From the NCBI GenBank assembly GCA_035632955.1, contig DASQFU010000113.1:1-20447 (forward strand): a DNA stretch of 20,447 bases. The letters run 5' to 3'. The stretch's first letter is position 1; every line of letters begins with the position of its first letter. The position numbers and the translations under genes were made by a program. This stretch comes from DASQFU01 sp035632955 (lineage in GTDB: Bacteria; Eisenbacteria; RBG-16-71-46). The notes beneath the pieces are model-generated. The model saw nothing but the letters and a program-made list of their open reading frames with translations, searched no databases and was not told the origin of the DNA. Shown here piece by piece: positions 1-7,220 of the stretch.

Positions 1-1293
1 CTGAGCCTTCTCGGTCGAGCCGTTGAGCGCCAGCGTCGACGCCTTGCCGCCCGCGATCACCTGCATGACCTCGTCGAAGTACCCGGTTCCGACCTCGCGC
101 TGGTGGCGCGTGGCCGTGTAACCCTGCGCCTCGGCCGCGAACTCCGCCTGCTGGAGCTCGGCGTAGGCCGACATGCCGCGCTCGCCGTAGCCGCGGGCGA
201 GCTGAAACATCCCGAAGTTCAGCGCATGGAAGCCGGCCAGCGTCACGAACTGGAACTTGTAGCCCATCGCCCCGAGCTCACGCTGGAACCGGGCGATCGT
301 CTCGTCGTCGAGCTTGCGCTTCCAGTTGAACGAAGGCGAGCAGTTGTACGCCATCATCTTGTTCGGATACTTCGCCCGCACCGCCTCCGCGAACTGCTTC
401 GCCTCGTCGAGGTCCGGAGTGGAGGTTTCGCACCACAGCAGATCGGCGTAAGGCGCGTAGGCGAGCGCGCGGGCAATCGCGCAGTCGAGGCCGCCGCGGA
501 TCACATGGAAGCCCTCGGGCGTACGCTCGCCGGTCACGAACTCGTGATCGCGCGGGTCGACGTCGCTGGTCAGGAGACGCGCGCTGTCGGCATCGGTGCG
601 GGCGATCAGCACCGTCGGCACGTCGAGCACGTCGCTCGCGAGCCGTGCGGCGACCAGCGTGCGGATGAAGTGACCGGTCGGCACCAGCACCTTGCCGCCG
701 AGATGTCCGCACTTCTTCTCCGAGGAGAGCTGATCCTCGAAGTGCACTCCCGACGCACCGGCCTCGATCATACCCTTCATGAGCTCGAAGGCGTTGAGCG
801 GACCGCCAAACCCGGCCTCCGCGTCGGCCACGATCGGCGCGTACCAGTGGCGCCGCTCGCCGGCGCCGTTGCCGTTACCGTTGGCGTTGTGCTCGAGACG
901 GTCGATCTGGTCGGCGCGCTGCAGCGCTTGGTTGATCCGGCGCACCACCTGCGGAACGCTGTTGGCGGGATAGAGGCTCTGATCGGGATAGGTCTGCCCG
1001 GCGAGGTTCGCGTCGGCCGCGACCTGCCAGCCGCTGAGGTAGATCGCCTGCAAGCCTGCCCGGACCTGCTGGACGGCTTGGCCGCCGGTCAGCGCGCCGA
1101 GTGCGGCGACATAGTCCTGCGCCGTCATCAGCTCCCAGAGGCGGCGAGCGCCGACGGCGGCGAGCGTGTGCTCGACGCGCAGCGAACCGCGCAGGCGGTC
1201 CACGTCCTGCTCGGTATAGGGGCGGGTGATGCCGTCCCAGCGGTGATCGTTGCGTGCCGGTGCCGGAAGCTTGCGGATGGCGGGGGTGGTCAC
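1..1293 (-). CDS. aceA: Isocitrate lyase, C-terminal end cut by the window edge
   Basis: Cleaves isocitrate to glyoxylate and succinate in the cytoplasm, the first step of the glyoxylate shunt. The minus-strand reading frame is open from a GTG at 1293 to the window edge (431 codons). The catalytic signature KKCGH is present with the cysteine at residue 195, the same number as in E. coli AceA (434 residues). Other family blocks are visible: ITRPY near residue 22, SGWQVAADAN, PIVADAEAGFGG, CETSTPDL, YNCSPSFNW and a terminal GSTEKAQ that matches the E. coli end GSTEESQF. Only about one residue plus the stop should therefore be missing. The GTG start is supported by AAGGAG six bases upstream. An ATG at 1298 leads straight to a stop (Met-Thr-stop), so it is not the start. 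The gene lies 30 nt downstream of aceB on the same strand, so the two are almost certainly cotranscribed. Confidence 0.97.
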   Translation of the reverse strand, partial: MTTPAIRKLPAPARNDHRWDGITRPYTEQDVDRLRGSLRVEHTLAAVGARRLWELMTAQDYVAALGALTGGQAVQQVRAGLQAIYLSGWQVAADANLAGQTYPDQSLYPANSVPQVVRRINQALQRADQIDRLEHNANGNGNGAGERRHWYAPIVADAEAGFGGPLNAFELMKGMIEAGASGVHFEDQLSSEKKCGHLGGKVLVPTGHFIRTLVAARLASDVLDVPTVLIARTDADSARLLTSDVDPRDHEFVTGERTPEGFHVIRGGLDCAIARALAYAPYADLLWCETSTPDLDEAKQFAEAVRAKYPNKMMAYNCSPSFNWKRKLDDETIARFQRELGAMGYKFQFVTLAGFHALNFGMFQLARGYGERGMSAYAELQQAEFAAEAQGYTATRHQREVGTGYFDEVMQVIAGGKASTLALNGSTEKAQ

Positions 1294-1323
1294 GTCATTC
1301 TCCTTCGCACGTCACCGGACGAA

Positions 1324-2952
1324 TCAGGACTCCTCGGGAGCGACAACGCCCTCGAGGTGCTCGTAGGCGACCAGGGTCAGAAACTCCTCGAGCGCCTCCG
1401 AGGCGCTGAGCTGGATGAACAGTTCCGCCGCTTCGCGGTAACGGCCTTCGCGAACGCGGTCGGCGCCGATTTGCTTCTCGATGCCTTGCATCTCCTCCGT
1501 GAGCAACCGTTCGAGCAGCGAACGGGTGACGCGCTGGCCGTCGTCGAGAACCGCCTGGTGGCGGATCCACTGCCAGACCTGCGAACGCGAGATCTCCGCG
1601 GTCGCCGCGTCTTCCATCAGGTGATAGAGCGGCACGCAGCCGAGGCCGCGCAGCCACGCTTCGAGATACTGGACTCCGACGCGCACGTTCAGGCGCAAGC
1701 CGGCTTCGGTGCGCGTGCCCGACGGCACCTGGAGCAGATCGGCAGCCGTGACCGAGACGTCCTCGCGCAGCCGGTCGAGCTGGTTCGGGCCGCTCATGCG
1801 GCTCTCGAACACCTCGCGCGCCAGCGCGACCAAGCCGGGATGCGCGACCCAAGTGCCGTCATGGCCGTCCTGTACTTCGCGCAGCTTGTCGGCGCGCACT
1901 TTCTCGATCGCCTTGGCGTTGGCTTCCGGATCGTTCTTGATCGGGATCTGCGCCGCCATGCCGCCGATCGCGTGCGTGCCGCGGCGGTGGCAGGTGCGCA
2001 CGGCGAGCTGCGTGTACGCGCGCATGCACGGCTGTTCCATCGTGACCTGGGACCGGTCGGGGAGCAGTGCCTGGGGATCGTAGCGGCGCGTCTTGATGAA
2101 GCTGAAGATGTAGTCCCAGCGGCCGCAGTTGAGCCCCGAGGAGTGCTCGCGCAGCTCGTGAAGGATCTCGTCCATCTCGAACGCCGCCGGCAGGGTCTCG
2201 ATCAGGACGGTGGCGCGGATCGTCCCGCGCGGGATTCCGAGCGCGTCCTGCGCGTGCACGAACACCTGATTCCAGATCCGCGCCTCGCGGTGGCTCTCGA
2301 GCTTGGGAAGATAGAAGTAGGGGCCGGTGCCGCGGCGGATCAGCTCATGGCCGTTGTGGAACAGGTGGAGGCCGAAATCGAACAACGAGGCGGGAATCGC
2401 ACCGCCGTCCACCGACACGTGCCGCTCGCTCAGGTGGAGGCCGCGCGGACGGACGATCAGCGTCGCGACTCGCTCGTTCAGTCGGTACTCCTTACCGGTA
2501 GCCGGATCACGGTGCTGAAGCTCGCGCCGGATCGCGGCGCGCAGGTGACGCTGGCCCTGGATCACGTTCTCCCAGGTCGGCGAGCACGAGTCCTCGAAAT
2601 CCGCCATGAACGTGTCGGCGCCGGAGTTGAGCGCGTTGATGATCATCTTCGCCTCGACCGGGCCCGTGATCTCGACCACGCGGCGCCGGAGGTCGGTGGG
2701 GGCGGGAGCGACCTTCCAGTCCGCCGTGCGGATCGCGTCCGTCTCGGGCGCGAAGTCCAGCGGCTCGCCCGAAGCCCAGCGCGTGCGGCGCGCGGCGCGG
2801 GCGGCGAGCGCGGCGTGGATGTCGGAAGTGAAACGGCGCGCCAGGCCAGCGAGGAATGCCTGGGCTTCGGGCGTGAGGATCTCGCGGTCGTGCGGGCGCA
2901 GGGGCTGCGAGAACCCGACGCCTTCACTCTCGAGCTGCGAACCACGGCTCAT
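1324..2952 (-). CDS. aceB: Malate synthase A
   Basis: Condenses glyoxylate with acetyl-CoA to malate, the second glyoxylate-shunt enzyme. At 542 residues it is close to E. coli AceB (533) and has the A-type blocks in order: EITGPVE and MADFEDS, VRPRGLHL with the catalytic arginine region near residue 165, GPYFYLPKLES, ATVLIETLPAAFEMDEIL, LNCGRWDYIFS, NGHDGTW-like DGHDGTWVAHPG, and YHLMEDAATAEIS with the probable catalytic aspartate near residue 448. The frame is open up to an ATG at 3000, but I choose the ATG at 2952. It has GGAGG five bases upstream, gives an N-terminus matching family length, and the upstream ATG has no Shine-Dalgarno and lies at the expected transcription start of a TATAAA promoter. 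It precedes aceA by 30 nt and is divergent from a RamB/ScfR-type regulator. Confidence 0.97.
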   Translation of the reverse strand: MSRGSQLESEGVGFSQPLRPHDREILTPEAQAFLAGLARRFTSDIHAALAARAARRTRWASGEPLDFAPETDAIRTADWKVAPAPTDLRRRVVEITGPVEAKMIINALNSGADTFMADFEDSCSPTWENVIQGQRHLRAAIRRELQHRDPATGKEYRLNERVATLIVRPRGLHLSERHVSVDGGAIPASLFDFGLHLFHNGHELIRRGTGPYFYLPKLESHREARIWNQVFVHAQDALGIPRGTIRATVLIETLPAAFEMDEILHELREHSSGLNCGRWDYIFSFIKTRRYDPQALLPDRSQVTMEQPCMRAYTQLAVRTCHRRGTHAIGGMAAQIPIKNDPEANAKAIEKVRADKLREVQDGHDGTWVAHPGLVALAREVFESRMSGPNQLDRLREDVSVTAADLLQVPSGTRTEAGLRLNVRVGVQYLEAWLRGLGCVPLYHLMEDAATAEISRSQVWQWIRHQAVLDDGQRVTRSLLERLLTEEMQGIEKQIGADRVREGRYREAAELFIQLSASEALEEFLTLVAYEHLEGVVAPEES

Positions 2953-3006
2953 CACGGCCTCCGAAGCAACGGCCGATGGTTCCGGCCACATTGACGACAT
3001 ACACAG

Positions 3007-3034
3007 TTTATACGCGCCGACTCTTGTGCGGCAA
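3007..3034 (-). promoter_or_regulatory. Candidate promoter of aceBA
   Basis: On the minus strand TTGCCG (3034-3029) is followed after 16 nt by TATAAA (3012-3007), a good sigma70-like -10. Transcription would begin near 3000, giving a leader of about 48 nt before the aceB ATG at 2952 and its GGAGG. This is a sequence match only. Two further perfect TTGACA elements lie upstream in the same orientation (3100-3095 and 3092-3087), but I see no good -10 at the right distance from either. Confidence 0.5.
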
Positions 3035-3060
3035 TAACCATTTGTGGCGTAGCGTGTTAA

Positions 3061-3118
3061 GTTGGCAATGGAAAGAAAACAATTACTGTCAATCTGTCAA
3101 TACAGTTAATATTGCAAT
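3061..3118. promoter_or_regulatory. AT-rich divergent control region with repeats, likely regulator-binding site
   Basis: Bases 3061-3120 are about 32 percent GC (19 of 60), against roughly two-thirds for the window. The stretch holds a perfect tandem repeat CTGTCAAT (3086-3093 and 3094-3101). This lies inside an imperfect inverted repeat with core arms ACTGT (3085-3089) and ACAGT (3102-3106). The palindrome ATTGCAAT (3111-3118) directly abuts the GTG start of the regulator. The motif GCAAT occurs three times (3031, 3065, 3114). RamB and PrpR, relatives of the adjacent regulator, bind TTTGCAAA-like palindromes, so ATTGCAAT is a reasonable operator candidate. Its position over the start codon would suit autorepression. 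The operator role is inference. Confidence 0.5.
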
Positions 3119-4558
3119 GTGACCGATCGCGCCACGCAACTGGGCAAAAAGATACGCGCGCTGCGGGCGAGCGAGGGCCTGACCCAGTCGGCTTTGGCCG
3201 AGCGGCTGAGCATTTCCCCGAGCTATCTCAACTTGATCGAGCACGATCGCCGTCCGCTCTCCGCCGATCTGCTGCTGCGCCTCGCCCGTATTTTCGACCT
3301 CGACCTCAAGGTGTTCGCGGGCGGCGAGGACGCGAAACTGGTCGCCAACCTGATGGAAGTGTTCGGCGACCCGTTGTTCGCCGGGCAAATCGTCGGAGAG
3401 CGCGAGCTGCGCGAGACGGTGGCCGGCACCCCCGAGTTGGCGCGCGCGATCGTCCTGCTGCATCACGCCTACATGGGGGCCCGCGGCTCGGCCGAAGCGC
3501 TCGCCGAGCAGGCGTTGGACCGGCAGGATCTGGCGGGCCTCGACCTCCCCGGCCTCTCTTCCGAACAGGTCTCCGATCTGCTCCAGCGCCATTCCAATCA
3601 TTTTCCCGAGCTCGAGGCGGAGGCCGAGAAAGTCTGGAAGGACGGAGCGCTCGAGCGGGAGAACCTGTTCGGCACGCTCTGCCGCTATCTCGAGGCCACC
3701 CATCGAGTCCAGGTGCGAATCCTCGAGGTCGGCCAGATGCGAGGCGCCGTGCGCCGCTACCATCCCGAGCGCCGGGAGCTGATGATCTCGGAGGTGCTGC
3801 GGCGCGGCTCGCGTAACTTCCAGCTCGCGCACCTGATCGGGCTCCTCAACGGCTCCGAGGCGCTCGACCAGATCGCCCGTGATCCGCAATTGACCTCGGT
3901 CGAATCGCGTGCACTGTGTCGCGTCGCGCTCGCCAACTATTTCGCGAGCGCGGTACTGATGCCCTACGACGAGTTCTTCCGCGCCGCCGAGGACGAGCGC
4001 TACGACCTGGAGTTGCTCGGCGATCGCTTCCGCTCCAGCTTCGAGCAGGTGTGTCACCGCGTCACGACGCTTCATCGGCGCGGCGCCAAGGGCGTGCCGT
4101 TCGACATGGTGCGCATCGACATCGCCGGCAACATTTCGAAGAAGCTGAGCGTCAGCGGCATCCACTTTCCGCGATTCGGCGGGCTGTGCCCGCTGTGGAA
4201 CGTGCATGCCGCGTTCCTGCAGCCGGGAATGATCCGGGTCCAGCCGTCGCGGCTCCCGGATGGCGCCACGTTGTTCTCGATCGCTCGCACCGTCCGCAAG
4301 CACCGTGGCGGCTACCATTCGGCGGATGTCCTGTACGCGATTGGCTTGAACTGCGATCTCGACTCCGCTCGGCGTCTGGTCTACGCCGAGGGCATGGATC
4401 TCGCCAATCCCGCCGCCGCCATGCCGGTCGGCATCACCTGCCGGCTATGCGAGCGAATGGACTGCCGGGCGCGCGCGTTTCCGTCGTTGCGACGCCCGCT
4501 GCAGATCGACGAGAACGTCCGCGGCGTGTCGTTCTACGCGCCGGTGAGCGAGGAGTAG
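3119..4558 (+). CDS. XRE-family short-chain acyl-CoA-type regulator (RamB/PrpR/ScfR family) of the glyoxylate shunt
   Basis: A 479-residue transcription factor, the size of corynebacterial RamB and mycobacterial PrpR. Residues about 8-65 form a Cro/C1-type helix-turn-helix (LTQSALAERLSISPSYLNLIE). The middle corresponds to the ImmA/IrrE-like domain, but the zinc-protease HExxH is degenerate: only the first His remains, in LAHLIGLL (His238). It is therefore a ligand or structural domain rather than an active protease. The C-terminal DUF2083-type region ends with a cysteine cluster CRLCERMDC (Cys441, 444, 449), typical of this family; in mycobacterial PrpR a C-terminal cysteine set has been linked to an Fe-S cluster. 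The start is GTG with no visible Shine-Dalgarno, possibly leaderless. Divergent placement next to aceBA implies it controls these genes in response to acyl-CoA or carbon source, as RamB does. Direction of control is inferred. Confidence 0.88.
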   Translation: MTDRATQLGKKIRALRASEGLTQSALAERLSISPSYLNLIEHDRRPLSADLLLRLARIFDLDLKVFAGGEDAKLVANLMEVFGDPLFAGQIVGERELRETVAGTPELARAIVLLHHAYMGARGSAEALAEQALDRQDLAGLDLPGLSSEQVSDLLQRHSNHFPELEAEAEKVWKDGALERENLFGTLCRYLEATHRVQVRILEVGQMRGAVRRYHPERRELMISEVLRRGSRNFQLAHLIGLLNGSEALDQIARDPQLTSVESRALCRVALANYFASAVLMPYDEFFRAAEDERYDLELLGDRFRSSFEQVCHRVTTLHRRGAKGVPFDMVRIDIAGNISKKLSVSGIHFPRFGGLCPLWNVHAAFLQPGMIRVQPSRLPDGATLFSIARTVRKHRGGYHSADVLYAIGLNCDLDSARRLVYAEGMDLANPAAAMPVGITCRLCERMDCRARAFPSLRRPLQIDENVRGVSFYAPVSEE

Positions 4559-4583
4559 CCGCCGCTCGCTCAGCCCCCCCGCC

Positions 4584-4599
4584 CGCGCATCCGTGCGCG
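4584..4599. terminator. Short GC hairpin between convergent genes, possible bidirectional terminator
   Basis: CGCGCA, loop TCCG, TGCGCG forms a perfect 6-bp stem in the 56-nt gap between the stop of the regulator (+) and the stop of the exported peroxiredoxin-like gene (-). There is no T-run on either side, so intrinsic termination is uncertain. Confidence 0.3.
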
Positions 4600-4614
4600 A
4601 CGGGACGGAGCGCG

Positions 4615-5220
4615 TCACTTGCAGGTCGAGACGGTGGCGCCGGGATGCGGCAGACCGAGCGCCAGAGCCGCGAGCTTCGTGAAGCCCTGCTTCGGAAGCG
4701 GGCCATGCTGGAGCCCGCGAACCGTTCGCCGGTGATCGATGAGAAACCAACTTGGAATCGTCACCGGCCGGGAAGTGTCGATGGAGTTGAACTGATGTCC
4801 GATCACGCGGCGCGGATCGGCCAGCACCGTATAACGAAGTCCGAGACGTCGCGCGGACGCCCACGCCCGGCTCGGCTTCATGTCCAGCACCGCCACCGGG
4901 ATCACCCTGAGATCGAGCAGTGCGTCGCGCTCGCTCTCCATGGCTTCGAGGTCCCGCTCGGCGGCGCCGAACACCAGCAGCACGACGCCTTGAGACGTCA
5001 GGTCGTGCAGATGGCGCCAGCGACTGTCGGGGCCCTGATACGAGAAGTCCGGCGCCGAGCCGCCGACCGCGACTTCCGCTTGCGGGGGCTCGTGAGTGGC
5101 GACGTTGAGCGTGGGTTGCTCGGCCGTGAGCGATGAGTGGGACGGCGGGTTTCCGTTTCCGCCGGGGTCGGCGCCGGACATGAGCAGCAATAGCCCAGCG
5201 ACGGTGATCGTGAGCTTCAC
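4615..5220 (-). CDS. Exported peroxiredoxin-fold protein lacking the peroxidatic cysteine (copy 1)
   Basis: A 201-residue protein beginning with a GTG at 5220 and preceded by GGAGG eight bases upstream. The frame is open further up, but the extension has no start-like context and would bury the signal peptide. KLTITVAGLLLLMSGA is a short export signal, followed by a Pro/Gly/Ser-rich linker to about residue 50. The rest is a thioredoxin-fold redoxin (AhpC/TSA-like) domain: GGSAPDFSY, VVLLVF near residues 79-84, IPVAVLDM, YTVLADPRRVIGHQF and a cis-Pro block TIPSWFLID. Where active peroxiredoxins have PxxxTxxC, or TlpA-type proteins WCxxC, this protein reads FGAAERDLEAM. The only cysteine is the penultimate residue. 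It should not be a standard peroxidase. It resembles the protein of 5446-6030 along the whole fold, so the two look like paralogues. Function unknown; a scaffold, binding or chaperone-like role is possible. Confidence 0.8.
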   Translation of the reverse strand: MKLTITVAGLLLLMSGADPGGNGNPPSHSSLTAEQPTLNVATHEPPQAEVAVGGSAPDFSYQGPDSRWRHLHDLTSQGVVLLVFGAAERDLEAMESERDALLDLRVIPVAVLDMKPSRAWASARRLGLRYTVLADPRRVIGHQFNSIDTSRPVTIPSWFLIDHRRTVRGLQHGPLPKQGFTKLAALALGLPHPGATVSTCK

Positions 5221-5445
5221 GGGGGGGACCTCCGAGTCTTGGGAGTCGACCAACGGCTCGTCGGGAACGGCCGAAGCGTGGGAAACCAGGGCCGTTATCG
5301 GCCGCGGACTCGGAAAGATTGAGCGTCGCGATCGGGAATCGCGATCAAAGGCGTCGCGCACGATCGTGGATGCAGACGACGGCGGTGGTGCACGACGGTC
5401 CGATGATCGCTCGTGCGACCAGGAACGCGAGGGAACGCCGTACGA
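5221..5445. other. 225-nt gap between the two peroxiredoxin-like genes, with a perfect inverted repeat at 5326-5344
   Basis: TCGCGAT (5326-5332) and ATCGCGA (5338-5344) flank CGGGA and form a perfect 7-bp inverted repeat, potentially a hairpin or a dimer-binding site. It lies about 105 nt upstream of the GTG of the downstream gene. I see no convincing promoter and no credible coding in the gap beyond the uncoupled upstream extension of that gene. The gap could house a separate promoter, or be a processed spacer within one operon. Confidence 0.4.
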
Positions 5446-6030
5446 CTAACGCTGATCGATCGTGTAGCGCGTCAACGCGGCGATCTGATCGCTCGGTAGC
5501 GCCTGACCGAGCAGGGCCATCCGCACGATGCCCGCGCGGTCCAGCACCAGGAACCCGGGCAGGATCCAATTGCGCCCGTGATCGAACAGACCATAGACGG
5601 CTGCGATCTGGCGCGTGGGATCGGAGAGCACTTCGAAGGGAAGCTCCTGGCGCTTCGCGTACGCCCGCAAGGATTGCGGGTTGTCGCCGGACACGGCGAT
5701 CAGTTTCACGCCGACCGTCTGCAGATCGCTATGGACCTCACGCAACGCCGCGAGCTGCTCCTTCCGTTCGGTGAACACGAGTAGCACCCAGTCGCCGCGG
5801 AGCTGCGAGAGCTTGCGCGCGTGGCCGCTCGAGCCGCTCAGCTCGAAATCGGGCGCTCGCTCGCCGACGAACACCCGGCCGGAGACGCCGAGCTGTCCGC
5901 TCGGTGACTGGTTGGAACGATCCTGGGCGGGAGGCTGAATCGAAGGCGTCTTGGGATCGACCTGAGCGGCGGACTCGACCGCCGCGAGCAACCCAACCAG
6001 CAACGGCAGGGCGAAACGCGGTCGCATCAT
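5446..6030 (-). CDS. Exported peroxiredoxin-fold protein with no cysteine (copy 2)
   Basis: A 194-residue protein starting at the first of two adjacent ATGs (6030 and 6027), preceded by a strong AAAGGAGG. MMRPRFALPLLVGLLAAVESAAQ is a clear Sec signal peptide with a probable cleavage after SAA or AQ, followed by a Pro/Ser/Gln linker. The redoxin domain follows: GERAPDFELSG, KLSQLRGDWVLLVF (Trp81), VKLIAVSGDNPQSLRAYA, LPFEVLSDPTRQIAAVYG and cis-Pro block ILPGFLVLD. The reaction-centre segment reads FTERKEQLAAL, with no PxxxTxxC and no CxxC, and the protein contains no cysteine at all. The fold is that of AhpC/TSA peroxiredoxins, but thiol catalysis is ruled out. It begins 13 nt after the stop of the URO-D-like gene on the same strand and probably shares its transcript. 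Function unknown. Confidence 0.85.
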   Translation of the reverse strand: MMRPRFALPLLVGLLAAVESAAQVDPKTPSIQPPAQDRSNQSPSGQLGVSGRVFVGERAPDFELSGSSGHARKLSQLRGDWVLLVFTERKEQLAALREVHSDLQTVGVKLIAVSGDNPQSLRAYAKRQELPFEVLSDPTRQIAAVYGLFDHGRNWILPGFLVLDRAGIVRMALLGQALPSDQIAALTRYTIDQR

Positions 6031-6043
6031 GCCCTCCTTTCGT

Positions 6044-7069
6044 CTACGGCGTTGCCGGCCCCGGTTGTTCGGAACCGACGCGTGCGGTTTCGACGGCCGA
6101 TCGGAGCGCCTTGAGATTGGCGGCAGGAGTGGCGGGCGGGATCGAGCATCCAGGCGCGACCAGCCAGCGCCGGCCACCGGTCTGCTCCAATCCCCTCCGA
6201 TATTCGGCGAGCGCCTTCTCCGGCGATGCGTTCTGGAGCGACTCTTCCTGTGAGATGCCGCCCATCACCGCACCCGGCAATCGGGCGAAGCCGTCGGCGA
6301 GCGTTGGATTGGTCGGATCGGTCGCGTCCCACGAGAACGCCCGTACCGGATAGTCCGCGAACTCGAACAGGAGGTTGCGGCGCTTACAGACGTGCAGCAC
6401 GTTGAACGGCGCGTCCTTCACGGCTGCCAGCACCCGCATATCGTAGGGCCGTCCCCACTCGCGGTACTCCATGGCGCTCAGGAGATTGCGAGAGCCCCAG
6501 TCCGTGGTCGCGAAGAAGACACCGTCGGCGCCGGCGTCGATCAGCCGCGCGGCGTAGTTCGTGAACGTGGCGGTGATCGCCGACAGCGCTCCACGCACCG
6601 CGTTGGGATGCGTGCGCATGTGGAGCCGCAGCTCGCCGGGCTCGGAAACCATCTCGCCCAGGACCGCGAGCGGAGTGAATACGGTTTCGATCATCGGCAC
6701 CTCGGCAGGCAGCGCGCGTCGCAGCAAGCGCACCGCGTCGATCTGCTCGCCGAGCGCTCCTTGATCGGCCGGGCGCTCGGTGATCGCGAGCCAGTCGGTC
6801 GGCTGATGCACGGGCCATTGCTCGATCACCGGCTTTTCCTTGGCGCGGCCCGAGTAGCGGTAGCGCACGCCCCAGTCCTCGACGTGATAGTGCTTGCGAG
6901 GATTGAGCTTGATCCAGTCCCAGTGATATTCGCTCTGGTGCTCGAGCGTGGCTTCGACCAGTTCCTCGGCGGACGACTCGCGGTGATAGAAATGACCCCA
7001 GAAGGAGATCGGCACCCGGTCGACGTCGAGGCCGCTGAGAGCGGCCCACACTCGTTCGCGTGGGGTCAT
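6044..7069 (-). CDS. URO-D-superfamily protein with MtaA/CmuA-like zinc motif
   Basis: A 341-residue protein of the uroporphyrinogen decarboxylase fold, with the typical family N-terminus MTPRERVWAALSGLDVDRVP and C-terminal block PGCSIPPATPAANL. The HemE substrate-binding signature (RQAGR) is missing, so it is unlikely to make coproporphyrinogen. It carries LHVC (His226, Cys228) and a later Cys308, matching the H-x-C...C zinc site of MtaA/CmuA corrinoid methyltransferases; a methyl-transfer or related role is thus more likely, but the substrate is unknown. I start at 7069. The frame continues to ATGs at 7171 and 7222, and that extension resembles a Tat-like signal (NRRFMRTLGLVAAAGLG), but about 15 of 34 codons between 7171 and 7069 end in A or T, unlike the GC-ending coding here, and a candidate promoter lies within it. 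There is no clear Shine-Dalgarno at 7069. It is probably the first gene of an operon with the two exported peroxiredoxin-like genes. Confidence 0.82.
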   Translation of the reverse strand: MTPRERVWAALSGLDVDRVPISFWGHFYHRESSAEELVEATLEHQSEYHWDWIKLNPRKHYHVEDWGVRYRYSGRAKEKPVIEQWPVHQPTDWLAITERPADQGALGEQIDAVRLLRRALPAEVPMIETVFTPLAVLGEMVSEPGELRLHMRTHPNAVRGALSAITATFTNYAARLIDAGADGVFFATTDWGSRNLLSAMEYREWGRPYDMRVLAAVKDAPFNVLHVCKRRNLLFEFADYPVRAFSWDATDPTNPTLADGFARLPGAVMGGISQEESLQNASPEKALAEYRRGLEQTGGRRWLVAPGCSIPPATPAANLKALRSAVETARVGSEQPGPATP

Positions 7070-7126
7070 GGCCGGAAGAGGCGGAAGCGATGCAGGTGAG
7101 CGTTCATCGGCAGTGCCCTCGCCGGG

Positions 7127-7155
7127 ACGATAGCCCAGCCCTGCGGCGGCAACAA
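7127..7155 (-). promoter_or_regulatory. Candidate promoter of the URO-D-like gene
   Basis: TTGTTG (7155-7150) and TATCGT (7132-7127) are separated by 17 nt on the minus strand. Transcription would start near 7120, about 50 nt before the ATG at 7069. The match is moderate. It would be inside the coding region if either of the longer starts (7171 or 7222) is right. Confidence 0.35.
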
Positions 7156-7220
7156 GACCGAGCGTGCGCATGAACCGGCGGTTCCTTCTGACGTGCCGGC
7201 GCGCGCGTGCGCGTCCGGGC

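Noticed and set aside
1290..1298. ATG at 1298 as the isocitrate lyase start or a tiny leader peptide (Met-Thr-stop)
   Set aside because: It is out of frame with aceA and only one base from the AAGGAG, too close for initiation; GTG at 1293 fits spacing and homology.
103..2994. A 963-codon open frame on the plus strand across aceB and aceA
   Set aside because: It is exactly antisense to two well-conserved enzymes, has no recognisable domain, and its openness follows from GC-biased third positions that avoid stops on the opposite strand.
2953..3000. Longer malate synthase start at the ATG at 3000
   Set aside because: No Shine-Dalgarno, located at the predicted transcription start, and adds 16 residues not expected in the family; the ATG at 2952 has GGAGG at ideal spacing.
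3087..3100. Two TTGACA elements as working aceBA promoters
   Set aside because: No acceptable -10 at 16-18 nt from either; TTGCCG-16-TATAAA further downstream is better, so these are treated as part of a repeat/operator.
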